This document shows, one piece after another, positions 51,469 through 63,845 of a stretch of DNA of 64,000 bases. Numbering within the stretch: the first letter of the stretch is position 1; each line of letters opens with the position of its first letter. This DNA comes from Climacium dendroides (taxonomy: Eukaryota; Streptophyta; Bryopsida; Hypnales; Climaciaceae), in assembly GCA_950106755.1 (NCBI GenBank), contig CATNNA010000004.1, forward strand, positions 248,001 to 312,000, read 5' to 3'. The position numbers and the translations under genes are program-made. The notes beneath the pieces are model-generated. The model did no database searches, had not been told where the DNA came from, and saw only the letters and a list, made by a program, of their open reading frames with translations.

Positions 51469-52181
51469 TCTAACGTGACTTTCATGACGTTACATTTTGT
51501 TGGACAGTAAAGTACATGGCTAGGTTCATGCCCCAATTTTTGCTTTCATGTAGTAACGAGGTCATTCAAAGTGTCCACCAATTGCGTTATTTTTGAATTC
51601 GTGACTTTATGAATAATAGGAACTTGCACAACATGTTTCCCATTTCTCTAACGTGACTTTCATGACGTGACATTTTGTTGGAGAGTAAGTACATGGCTAG
51701 GTTCATGCCCCAATTTTTGCTTTCATGTAGTAACGAGGTCATTCAAAGTGTCCACCAATTGCGTTATTTTTGAATTCGTGACTTTATGAATAATAGGAAC
51801 TTGCACAACATGTTTCCCATTTTCTCTAACGTGACTTTCATGACGTTACATTTTGTTGGAAAGTAAAGTACATGGCTAGGTTCATGCCCCAATTTTTGCT
51901 TTCATGTAGTAACGAGGTCATTGAAAGTGTCCACCAATTGCGTTATTTTTGAATTCGTGACTTTATGAATAATAGGAACTTGCACAACATGTTTCCCATT
52001 TCTCTAACGTGACTTTCATGACGTGACATTTTGTTGGAGAGTAAGTACATGGCTAGGTTCATGCCCCAATTTTTGCTTTCATGTAGTAACGAGGTCATTC
52101 AAAGTGTCCACCAATTGCGTTATTTTTGAATTCGTGACTTTATGAATAATAGGAACTTGCACAACATGTTTCCCATTTTCT
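51469..52181. repeat. HOR block T, copy 1 (4 monomers, about 712 bp)
   Basis: Four type A units alternating full-length and 177-bp forms: GTTGGACAGTAAAG, then GACGTGAC with GGAGAGTAAG, then GTTGGAAAGTAAAG near 51,855, then GACGTGAC with GGAGAGTAAG. Two 177-bp units give 716 - 4 = 712. T is itself a duplicated dimer. Confidence 0.82.
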
Positions 52182-53610
52182 TTAACAAGAATTTCATGAG
52201 GTTACATTTTCTTCGGCACTAAAGTACATGGCTAGGTTCATGCCCCAATTTTTGCTTTTTTGTAGTAACGAGGTCATTCAAAGTGTCCACCAATTGCGTT
52301 ATTTTTGAATTCGTGACTTTATGAATAATTGGAACTTGCACAACATGTTTCCCATTTTCTCTAACGTGACTTTGATGACGTTACAATTTCTTCGGCACTA
52401 AAGTACATGGCTAGGTTCATGGCCCAATTTTTGCTTTTCTGTAGTAACGAGTTCATTCAAAGTGCCCACCAATTGCGTTATTTTCGAATTCGTGACTTTA
52501 TGAATAATAGGAACTTGCACAACATGTTTCCCATTTTCTCAAACGTGACATTGATGACGTTACATTTTGTTGGGCACTAAAGTACATGACTAGGTTCATG
52601 CCCCAATTTTTGCTTTCATGTACTAACGAGGTCATTCAAAGTGTCCACCAATTGCGTTATTTTTCAATTCGTGACTTTATGAATAATTGGAACTTGCACA
52701 ACATGTTTCCCATTTTTTTTAACGTGAATTTCATGAGGTTACATTTTCTTCGGCACTAAAGTACATGGCTAGGTTCATGGCCCAATTTTTGCTTTTTTGT
52801 AGTAACGAGGTCATTCAAAGTGTCCACCAATTGCGTTATTTTTGAATTCGTGACTTTATGAATAATTGGAACTTGCACAACATGTTTCCCATTTTCTCTA
52901 ACGTGACTTTCATGACGTTACATTTTGTTGGATAGTAAGTACATGGCTAGGTTCATGCCCCAATTTTTGCTTTTATGTAGTAACGAGGTCATTGAAAGTG
53001 TCCACCAATTGCGTTATTTTTGAATTCGTGACTTTATGAATAATTGGAACTTGCACAACATGTTTCCCATTTTCTCTAACGTGACATTGATTACGTTACA
53101 TTTTGTTGGGCACTAAATTACATGACTAGGTTCATGCCCCAATTTTTGCTTTCATGTAGTAACGAGGTCATTCAAAGTGTCCACCAATTGCGTTATTTTT
53201 GAATTCGTGACTTTATGAATAATAGGAACTTGCACAACATGTTTGCCATTTTCTCTAACGTGACTTTGATGACGTTACATTTTGTTGGGCAGTAAAGTAC
53301 ATGACTAGGTTCATGCCCCAATTTTTGCTTTCATGTAGTAACGAGGTCATTGAAAGTGTCCACCAATTGCGTTATTTTTGAATTCGTGACTTTATGAATA
53401 ATTGGATCTTGCACAACATGTTTCCCATTTCTCTAACGTGACTTTCATGACGTGACATTTTGTTGGAGAGTAAGTACATGGCTAGGTTCATGCCCCAATT
53501 TTTGCTTTCATGTAGTAACGAGGTCATTCAAAGTGTCCACCAATTGCGTTATTTTTGAATTCGTGACTTTATGAATAATAGGAACTTGCACAACATGTTT
53601 CCCATTTTCT
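52182..53610. repeat. HOR block S, copy 2
   Basis: Same marker order as S copy 1 at an offset of 2,141 bp (TTTGCC at 53,242). Differs in few bases, for example TTTAACAAGA at its start and CATTGAAAGTG near 52,990. Confidence 0.85.
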
Positions 53611-55039
53611 TTAACGAGAATTTCATGAGGTTACATTTTCTTCGGCACTAAAGTACATGGCTAGGTTCATGCCCCAATTTTTGCTTTTTTGTAGTAACGA
53701 GGTCATTCAAAGTGTCCACCAATTGCGTTATTTTTGAATTCGTGACTTTATGAATAATTGGAACTTGCACAACATGTTTCCCATTTTCTCTAACGTGACT
53801 TTGATGACGTTACAATTTCTTCGGCACTAAAGTACATGGCTAGGTTCATGGCCCAATTTTTGCTTTTCTGTAGTAACGAGTTCATTCAAAGTGCCCACCA
53901 ATTGCGTTATTTTCGAATTCGTGACTTTATGAATAATAGGAACTTGCACAACATGTTTCCCATTTTCTCAAACGTGACATTGATGACGTTACATTTTGTT
54001 GGGCACTAAAGTACATGACTAGGTTCATGCCCCAATTTTTGCTTTCATGTACTAACGAGGTCATTCAAAGTGTCCACCAATTGCGTTATTTTTCAATTCG
54101 TGACTTTATGAATAATTGGAACTTGCACAACATGTTTCCCATTTTTTTTAACGTGAATTTCATGAGGTTACATTTTCTTCGGCACTAAAGTACATGGCTA
54201 GGTTCATGCCCCAATTTTTGCTTTTTTGTAGTAACGAGGTCATTCAAAGTGTCCACCAATTGCGTTATTTTTGAATTCGTGACTTTATGAATAATTGGAA
54301 CTTGCACAACATGTTTCCCATTTTCTCTAACGTGACTTTCATGACGTTACATTTTGTTGGATAGTAAGTACATGGCTAGGTTCATGCCCGAATTTTTGCT
54401 TTTATGTAGTAACGAGGTCATTCAAAGTGTTCACCAATTGCGTTATTTTTGAATTCGTGACTTTATGAATAATTGGAACTTGCACAACATGTTTCCCATT
54501 TTCTCTAACGTGACATTGATTACGTTACATTTTGTTGGGCACTAAATTACATGACTAGGTTCATGCCCCAATTTTTGCTTTCATGTAGTAACGAGGTCAT
54601 TCAAAGTGTCCACCAATTGCGTTATTTTTGAATTCGTGACTTTATGAATAATAGGAACTTGCACAACATGTTTGCCATTTTCTCTAACGTGACTTTGATG
54701 ACGTTACATTTTGTTGGGCAGTAAAGTACATGACTAGGTTCATGCCCCAATTTTTGCTTTCATGTAGTAACGAGGTCATTGAAAGTGTCCACCAATTGCG
54801 TTATTTTTGAATTCGTGACTTTATGAATAATTGGATCTTGCACAACATGTTTCCCATTTCTCTAACGTGACTTTCATGACGTGACATTTTGTTGGAGAGT
54901 AAGTACATGGCTAGGTTCATGCCCCAATTTTTGCTTTCATGTAGTAACGAGGTCATTCAAAGTGTCCACCAATTGCGTTATTTTTGAATTCGTGACTTTA
55001 TGAATAATAGGAACTTGCACAACATGTTTCCCATTTTCT
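53611..55039. repeat. HOR block S, copy 3
   Basis: Directly adjacent to S copy 2 with no T between them: TTTGCC at 54,671 is 1,429 bp after 53,242. Matches S copy 1 at 3,570 bp. Differences include GTTCATGCCCC near 54,194 where copy 1 has GTTCATGGCCC, and GTGTTCACC near 54,428 where copy 1 has GTGCCCACC. Confidence 0.85.
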
Positions 55040-55751
55040 CTAACGTGACTTTCATGACGTTACATTTTGTTGGACAGTAAAGTACATGGCTAGGTTCATG
55101 CCCCAATTTTTGCTTTCATGTAGTAACGAGGTCATTCAAAGTGTCCACCAATTGCGTTATTTTTGAATTCGTGACTTTATGAATAATAGGAACTTGCACA
55201 ACATGTTTCCCATTTCTCTAACGTGACTTTCATGACGTGACATTTTGTTGGAGAGTAAGTACATGGCTAGGTTCATGCCCCAATTTTTGCTTTCATGTAG
55301 TAACGAGGTCATTCAAAGTGTCCACCAATTGCGTTATTTTTGAATTCGTGACTTTATGAATAATAGGAACTTGCACAACATGTTTCCCATTTTCTCTAAC
55401 GTGACTTTCATGACGTTACATTTTGTTGGAAAGTAAAGTACATGGCTAGGTTCATGCCCCAATTTTTGCTTTCATGTAGTAACGAGGTCATTGAAAGTGT
55501 CCACCAATTGCGTTATTTTTGAATTCGTGACTTTATGAATAATAGGAACTTGCACAACATGTTTCCCATTTCTCTAACGTGACTTTCATGACGTGACATT
55601 TTGTTGGAGAGTAAGTACATGGCTAGGTTCATGCCCCAATTTTTGCTTTCATGTAGTAACGAGGTCATTCAAAGTGTCCACCAATTGCGTTATTTTTGAA
55701 TTCGTGACTTTATGAATAATAGGAACTTGCACAACATGTTTCCCATTTTCT
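55040..55751. repeat. HOR block T, copy 2
   Basis: Matches T copy 1 at an offset of 3,570 bp, including GTTGGAAAGTAAAG near 55,425 and both 177-bp units. Confidence 0.82.
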
Positions 55752-57180
55752 TTAACGAGAATTTCATGAGGTTACATTTTCTTCGGCACTAAAGTACATG
55801 GCTAGGTTCATGCCCCAATTTTTGCTTTTTTGTAGTAACGAGGTCATTCAAAGTGTCCACCAATTGCGTTATTTTTGAATTCGTGACTTTATGAATAATT
55901 GGAACTTGCACAACATGTTTCCCATTTTCTCTAACGTGACTTTGATGACGTTACAATTTCTTCGGCACTAAAGTACATGGCTAGGTTCATGGCCCAATTT
56001 TTGCTTTTCTGTAGTAACGAGTTCATTCAAAGTGCCCACCAATTGCGTTATTTTCGAATTCGTGACTTTATGAATAATAGGAACTTGCACAACATGTTTC
56101 CCATTTTCTCAAACGTGACATTGATGACGTTACATTTTGTTGGGCACTAAAGTACATGACTAGGTTCATGCCCCAATTTTTGCTTTCATGTACTAACGAG
56201 GTCATTCAAAGTGTCCACCAATTGCGTTATTTTTCAATTCGTGACTTTATGAATAATTGGAACTTGCACAACATGTTTCCCATTTTTTTTAACGTGAATT
56301 TCATGAGGTTACATTTTCTTCGGCACTAAAGTACATGGCTAGGTTCATGGCCCAATTTTTGCTTTTTTGTAGTAACGAGGTCATTCAAAGTGTCCACCAA
56401 TTGCGTTATTTTTGAATTCGTGACTTTATGAATAATTGGAACTTGCACAACATGTTTCCCATTTTCTCTAACGTGACTTTCATGACGTTACATTTTGTTG
56501 GATAGTAAGTACATGGCTAGGTTCATGCCCGAATTTTTGCTTTTATGTAGTAACGAGGTCATTCAAAGTGTTCACCAATTGCGTTATTTTTGAATTCGTG
56601 ACTTTATGAATAATTGGAACTTGCACAACATGTTTCCCATTTTCTCTAACGTGACATTGATTACGTTACATTTTGTTGGGCACTAAATTACATGACTAGG
56701 TTCATGCCCCAATTTTTGCTTTCATGTAGTAACGAGGTCATTCAAAGTGTCCACCAATTGCGTTATTTTTGAATTCGTGACTTTATGAATAATAGGAACT
56801 TGCACAACATGTTTGCCATTTTCTCTAACGTGACTTTGATGACGTTACATTTTGTTGGGCAGTAAAGTACATGACTAGGTTCATGCCCCAATTTTTGCTT
56901 TCATGTAGTAACGAGGTCATTGAAAGTGTCCACCAATTGCGTTATTTTTGAATTCGTGACTTTATGAATAATTGGATCTTGCACAACATGTTTCCCATTT
57001 CTCTAACGTGACTTTCATGACGTGACATTTTGTTGGAGAGTAAGTACATGGCTAGGTTCATGCCCCAATTTTTGCTTTCATGTAGTAACGAGGTCATTCA
57101 AAGTGTCCACCAATTGCGTTATTTTTGAATTCGTGACTTTATGAATAATAGGAACTTGCACAACATGTTTCCCATTTTCT
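55752..57180. repeat. HOR block S, copy 4
   Basis: Matches S copy 2 at 3,570 bp and S copy 3 at 2,141 bp (TTTGCC at 56,812). Starts with TTTAACGAGA, unlike copy 2. Retains GCCCGAATTTTTG near 56,528. Confidence 0.85.
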
Positions 57181-57890
57181 CTAACGTGACTTTCATGACG
57201 TTACATTTTGTTGGACAGTAAAGTACATGGCTAGGTTCATGCCCCAATTTTTGCTTTCATGTAGTAACGAGGTCATTCAAAGTGTCCACCAATTGCGTTA
57301 TTTTTGAATTCGTGACTTTATGAATAATAGGAACTTGCACAACATGTTTCCCATTTCTCTAACGTGACTTTCATGACGTGACATTTTGTTGGAGAGTAAG
57401 TACATGGCTAGGTTCATGCCCCAATTTTTGCTTTCATGTAGTAACGAGGTCATTCAAAGTGTCCACCAATTGCGTTATTTTTGAATTCGTGACTTTATGA
57501 ATAATAGGAACTTGCACAACATGTTTCCCATTTTCTCTAACGTGACTTTCATGACGTTACATTTTGTTGGAAAATAAAGTACATGGCTAGGTTCATGCCC
57601 CAATTTTTGCTTTCATGTAGTAACGAGGTCATTGAAAGTGTCCACCAATTGCGTTATTTTTGAATTCGTGACTTTATGAATAATTGGAACTTGCACAAAA
57701 TGTTTCCCATTTCTCTAACGTGACTTTCATGACGTGACATTTTGTTGGAGAGTAAGTACATGGCTAGGTTCATGCCCCAATTTTTGCTTTCATGTAGTAA
57801 CGAGGTCATTCAAAGAGTCCACCAATTGCGTTATTTTTGAATTCGTGACTTTATGAATAATTGGAACTTGCACAACATGTTTCCCATTTT
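57181..57890. repeat. HOR block T', partial third copy
   Basis: Follows S copy 4 as T follows S elsewhere: GTTGGACAGTAAAG, a 177-bp unit, then GTTGGAAAATAAAG near 57,566 (T has GGAAAGTAAAG), then a 177-bp unit carrying GCACAAAATG. The pattern fails near 57,800 (AAAGAGTCC), so no S follows. Confidence 0.78.
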
Positions 57891-57929
57891 CTCTAACGTG
57901 ACTTTGATGACGTTACAATTTATTGGACA

Positions 57930-58920
57930 GTAAAGTACATGGCTAGGTTCATGCCCCAATTTTTGCTTTCATGTAGTAACGAGGTCATTCAAAGAGTCCA
58001 CCAATTGCGTTATTTTTGAATTCGTGACTTTATGAATAATTGGAACTTGCACAACATGTTTCCCATTTCTCTAACGTGACTTTCATGACGTGACATTTTG
58101 TTGGAGAGTAAGTACATGGCTAGGTTCATGCCCCAATTTTTGCTTTCATGTAGTAACGAGGTCATTCAAAGTGTCCACCAATTGCGTTATTTTTGAATTC
58201 GTGACTTTATGAATAATAGGAACTTGCACAACATGTTTCCCATTTTCTCTAACGTGACTTTGATGACGTTACATTTTGTTGGGCACTAAAGTACATGACT
58301 AGGTTCATGCCCCAATTTTTGCTTTCATGTACTAACGAGGTCATTCAAAGTGTCCACCAATTGCGTTATTTTTGAATTCGTGACTTTATGAATAATAGGA
58401 ACTTGCACAACATGTTTCCCATTTTCTCTAACGTGACTTTGATGACGTTACAATTTATTGGACAGTAAAGTACATGGCTAGGTTCATGCCCCAATTTTTG
58501 CTTTCATGTAGTAATGAGGTCATTCAAAGTGCCCACTAATTGCGTTATTTTTGAATTCGTGACTTTATGAATAATAGGAACTTGCACAACATGTTTCCCA
58601 TTTTCTCTAACGTGACTTTGATGACATTACATTTTGTTGGACAGTAAAGTGTATGGCTAGGTTCATGCCCCAATTTTTGCTTTCATGTAGTAACGAGTTC
58701 ATTCAAAGTGCCCACCAATTGCGTTATTTTTGAATTAGTGACTTTATGAATAATAGGAACTTGCACAACATGTTTCCCATTTTCTCTAACGTGACTTTGA
58801 TGACGTTACATTTTGTTCGGCACTAAAGTACATGACTAGGTTCATGCCCCAATTTTTGCTTTCATGTACTAACGAGGTCATTCAAAGTGTCCACCAATTG
58901 CGTTATTTTTGAATTCGTGA
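57930..58920. repeat. Block repeated 3,038 bp downstream
   Basis: Matches about 60,970-61,960. GCTTTCATG at 57,965 corresponds to 61,003, and CCCACTAATTG (its TAAT at 58,537) to 61,575. Order: AAAGAGTCC, 177-bp unit, TTGGGCACTAAAG, TACTAACGAGG, CAATTTATTGG, CCCACTAATTG, GAATTAGTGAC, TTGTTCGGCACTAAAG. A private change, AAAGTGTATGG, is near 58,648. Confidence 0.78.
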
Positions 58921-59279
58921 CTTTATGAATAATTGGATCTTGCACAACATGTTTCCCATTTCTCTAACGTGACTTTCATGACGTGACATTTTGTTGGAGA
59001 GTAAGTACATGGCTAGGTTCATGCCCCAATTTTTGCTTTCATGTAGTAACGAGGTCATTCAAAGTGTCCACCAATTGCGTTATTTTTGAATTCGTGACTT
59101 TATGAATAATAGGAACTTGCACAACATGTTTCCCATTTTCTCTAACGTGACTTTCATGACGTTACATTTTGTTGGACAGTAAAGTACATGGCTAGGTTCA
59201 TGCCCCAATTTTTGCTTTCATGTAGTAACGAGGTCATTCAAAGTGTCCACCAATTGCGTTATTTTTGAATTCGTGACTT

Positions 59280-60770
59280 TATGAATAATAGGAACTTGCA
59301 CAACATGTTTCCCATTTTCTCTAACGTGACTTTGATGACATTACATTTTGTTGGACAGTAAAGTACATGGCTAGGTTCATGCCCCAATTTTTGCTTTCAT
59401 GTAGTAACGAGTTCATTCAAAGTGCCCACCAATTGCGTTATTTTTGAATTAGTGACTTTATGAATAATAGGAACTTGCACAACATGTTTCCCATTTTCTC
59501 TAACGTGACTTTGATGACGTTACATTTTGTTCGGCACTAAAGTACATGACTAGGTTCATGCCCCAATTTTTGCTTTCATGTACTAACGAGGTCATTCAAA
59601 GTGTCCACCAATTGCGTTATTTTTGAATTCGTGACTTTATGAATAATAGGAACTTGCACAACATGTTTCCCATTTTCTCTAACGTGACTTTGATGACGTT
59701 ACATTTTGTTCGGCACTAAAGTACATGACTAGGTTCATGCCCCAATTTTTGCTTTCATGTACTAACGAGGTCATTGAAAGTGTCCACCAATTGCGTTATT
59801 TTTGAATTCGTGACTTTATGAATAATTGAAACTTGCACAACATGTTTCCCATTTTCTTTAACGTGAATTTCATGAGGTTACATTTTCTTCGGCACTAAAG
59901 TACATGGCTAGGTTCATGGCCCAATTTTTGCTTTTTTGTAGTAACGAGGTCATTCAAAGTGTCCACCAATTGCGTTATTTTGGAATTCGTGACTTTATGA
60001 ATAATAGGAACTTGCACAACATGTTACCCATTTTCTCTAACGTGACTTTGATGACGTTACATTTTGTTGGACAGTAAAGTACATGGCTAGGTTCATGCCC
60101 CAATTTTTGCTTTCATGTAGTAACGAGTTCATTCAAAGTGCCCACCAATTGCGTTATTTTTGAATTCGTGACTTTATGAATAATTGGAACTTTCACAACA
60201 TGTTTCCCATTTTCTCTAACGTGACTTTCATGACGTGACATTTTGTTGGAGAGTAAGTACATGGCTAGGTTCATGCCCCAATTTTTGCTTTCATGTAGTA
60301 ACGAGGTCATTCAAAGAGTCCACCAATTGCGTTATTTTTGAATTCGTGACTTTATGAATAATTGGAACTTGCACAACATGTTTCCCATTTTCTCTAACGT
60401 GACTTTCATGACGTTACATTTTGTTGGATAGTAAAGTACATGGCTAGGTTCATGCCCCAATTTTTGCTTTCATGTAGTAACGAGGTCATTGAAAGTGTCC
60501 ACCAATTGCGTTATTTTTGAATTCGTGACTTTATGAATAATAGGAACTTGCACAACATGTTTCCCATTTTCTCTAACGTGACTTTGATGACGTTACAATT
60601 TGTTGGACAGTAATGTACATGGCTAGGTTCATGCCCCAATTTTTGCTTTCATGTAGTAATGAGGTCATTCAAAGTGCCCACCAATTGCGTTATTTTTGAA
60701 TTCGTGACTTTATGAATAATTGGAATTTTCACAACATGTTTCCCATTTTCTCTAACGTGACTTTGATGAC
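59280..60770. repeat. 17-monomer-spaced block (3,040 bp), copy 1
   Basis: Matches about 62,320-63,810: AATAATTGAAACTTGC at 59,821 and 62,861, and CAGTAATGTACATGG near 60,608 and 63,648, both 3,040 bp apart (17 x 179 - 3). Its second half is the same block as 43,920-44,865. It ends where GACGTTACAATTTATT near 60,769 differs from GACATTACATTTTG near 63,809. Confidence 0.82.
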
Positions 60771-60969
60771 GTTACAATTTATTGGACAGTAAAGTACATG
60801 GCTAGGTTCATGCCCCAATTTTTGCTTTCATGTAGTAATGAGGTCATTCAAAGTGCCCACTAATTGCGTTATTTTTGAATTCGTGACTTTATGAATAATA
60901 GGAACTTGCACAACATGTTTCCCATTTTCTCTAACGTGACTTTGATGACATTACATTTTGTTGGACAGT

Positions 60970-61960
60970 AAAGTACATGGCTAGGTTCATGCCCCAATTT
61001 TTGCTTTCATGTAGTAACGAGGTCATTCAAAGAGTCCACCAATTGCGTTATTTTTGAATTCGTGACTTTATGAATAATTGGAACTTGCACAACATGTTTC
61101 CCATTTCTCTAACGTGACTTTCATGACGTGACATTTTGTTGGAGAGTAAGTACATGGCTAGGTTCATGCCCCAATTTTTGCTTTCATGTAGTAACGAGGT
61201 CATTCAAAGTGTCCACCAATTGCGTTATTTTTGAATTCGTGACTTTATGAATAATAGGAACTTGCACAACATGTTTCCCATTTTCTCTAACGTGACTTTG
61301 ATGACGTTACATTTTGTTGGGCACTAAAGTACATGACTAGGTTCATGCCCCAATTTTTGCTTTCATGTACTAACGAGGTCATTCAAAGTGTCCACCAATT
61401 GCGTTATTTTTGAATTCGTGACTTTATGAATAATAGGAACTTGCACAACATGTTTCCCATTTTCTCTAACGTGACTTTGATGACGTTACAATTTATTGGA
61501 CAGTAAAGTACATGGCTAGGTTCATGCCCCAATTTTTGCTTTCATGTAGTAATGAGGTCATTCAAAGTGCCCACTAATTGCGTTATTTTTGAATTCGTGA
61601 CTTTATGAATAATAGGAACTTGCACAACATGTTTCCCATTTTCTCTAACGTGACTTTGATGACATTACATTTTGTTGGACAGTAAAGTACATGGCTAGGT
61701 TCATGCCCCAATTTTTGCTTTCATGTAGTAACGAGTTCATTCAAAGTGCCCACCAATTGCGTTATTTTTGAATTAGTGACTTTATGAATAATAGGAACTT
61801 GCACAACATGTTTCCCATTTTCTCTAACGTGACTTTGATGACGTTACATTTTGTTCGGCACTAAAGTACATGACTAGGTTCATGCCCCAATTTTTGCTTT
61901 CATGTACTAACGAGGTCATTCAAAGTGTCCACCAATTGCGTTATTTTTGAATTCGTGACT
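60970..61960. repeat. Second copy of the 57.9-kb block
   Basis: Counterpart of 57,930-58,920 at an offset of 3,038 bp. Its right part is then duplicated again as a 716-bp 4-mer (next entry). Confidence 0.76.
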
Positions 61961-62580
61961 TTATGAATAATAGGAACTTGCACAACATGTTTCCCATTTT
62001 CTCTAACGTGACTTTGATGACGTTACATTTTGTTGGGCACTAAAGTACATGACTAGGTTCATGCCCCAATTTTTGCTTTCATGTACTAACGAGGTCATTC
62101 AAAGTGTCCACCAATTGCGTTATTTTTGAATTCGTGACTTTATGAATAATAGGAACTTGCACAACATGTTTCCCATTTTCTCTAACGTGACTTTGATGAC
62201 GTTACAATTTATTGGACAGTAAAGTACATGGCTAGGTTCATGCCCCAATTTTTGCTTTCATGTAGTAATGAGGTCATTCAAAGTGCCCACTAATTGCGTT
62301 ATTTTTGAATTCGTGACTTTATGAATAATAGGAACTTGCACAACATGTTTCCCATTTTCTCTAACGTGACTTTGATGACATTACATTTTGTTGGACAGTA
62401 AAGTACATGGCTAGGTTCATGCCCCAATTTTTGCTTTCATGTAGTAACGAGTTCATTCAAAGTGCCCACCAATTGCGTTATTTTTGAATTAGTGACTTTA
62501 TGAATAATAGGAACTTGCACAACATGTTTCCCATTTTCTCTAACGTGACTTTGATGACGTTACATTTTGTTCGGCACTAA
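61260..62580. repeat. 4-monomer tandem duplication, 716 bp
   Basis: CCCACTAATTG (its TAAT) at 61,575 and 62,291 and the surrounding series TTGGGCACTAAAG, TACTAACG, CAATTTATTGG, TAGTAATGAGG, GAATTAGTGAC and TTGTTCGGCAC repeat exactly four monomers apart (about 61,260-61,860 and 61,976-62,576). This looks like one of the most recent events in the window, because I see almost no differences between the two. Confidence 0.8.
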
Positions 62581-63810
62581 AGTACATGACTAGGTTCATG
62601 CCCCAATTTTTGCTTTCATGTACTAACGAGGTCATTCAAAGTGTCCACCAATTGCGTTATTTTTGAATTCGTGACTTTATGAATAATAGGAACTTGCACA
62701 ACATGTTTCCCATTTTCTCTAACGTGACTTTGATGACGTTACATTTTGTTCGGCACTAAAGTACATGACTAGGTTCATGCCCCAATTTTTGCTTTCATGT
62801 ACTAACGAGGTCATTGAAAGTGTCCACCAATTGCGTTATTTTTGAATTCGTGACTTTATGAATAATTGAAACTTGCACAACATGTTTCCCATTTTCTTTA
62901 ACGTGAATTTCATGAGGTTACATTTTCTTCGGCACTAAAGTACATGGCTAGGTTCATGGCCCAATTTTTGCTTTTTTGTAGTAACGAGGTCATTCAAAGT
63001 GTCCACCAATTGCGTTATTTTGGAATTCGTGACTTTATGAATAATAGGAACTTGCACAACATGTTACCCATTTTCTCTAACGTGACTTTGATGACGTTAC
63101 ATTTTGTTGGACAGTAAAGTACATGGCTAGGTTCATGCCCCAATTTTTGCTTTCATGTAGTAACGAGTTCATTCAAAGTGCCCACCAATTGCGTTATTTT
63201 TGAATTCGTGACTTTATGAATAATTGGAACTTTCACAACATGTTTCCCATTTTCTCTAACGTGACTTTCATGACGTGACATTTTGTTGGAGAGTAAGTAC
63301 ATGGCTAGGTTCATGCCCCAATTTTTGCTTTCATGTAGTAACGAGGTCATTCAAAGAGTCCACCAATTGCGTTATTTTTGAATTCGTGACTTTATGAATA
63401 ATTGGAACTTGCACAACATGTTTCCCATTTTCTCTAACGTGACTTTCATGACGTTACATTTTGTTGGATAGTAAAGTACATGGCTAGGTTCATGCCCCAA
63501 TTTTTGCTTTCATGTAGTAACGAGGTCATTGAAAGTGTCCACCAATTGCGTTATTTTTGAATTCGTGACTTTATGAATAATAGGAACTTGCACAACATGT
63601 TTCCCATTTTCTCTAACGTGACTTTGATGACGTTACAATTTGTTGGACAGTAATGTACATGGCTAGGTTCATGCCCCAATTTTTGCTTTCATGTAGTAAT
63701 GAGGTCATTCAAAGTGCCCACCAATTGCGTTATTTTTGAATTCGTGACTTTATGAATAATTGGAATTTTCACAACATGTTTCCCATTTTCTCTAACGTGA
63801 CTTTGATGAC
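62320..63810. repeat. 17-monomer-spaced block (3,040 bp), copy 2
   Basis: Counterpart of 59,280-60,770. From about 62,865 to the window end it also matches 43,920-45,060 at an offset of 18,942 bp, better than it matches copy 1 after 63,810 (GACATTACATTTTG, GCTTTTATGTAG and GTCCGCC shared with 44.87-44.96 kb). Confidence 0.8.
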
Positions 63811-63845
63811 ATTACATTTTGTTGGACAGTAAAGTACATGGCTAG

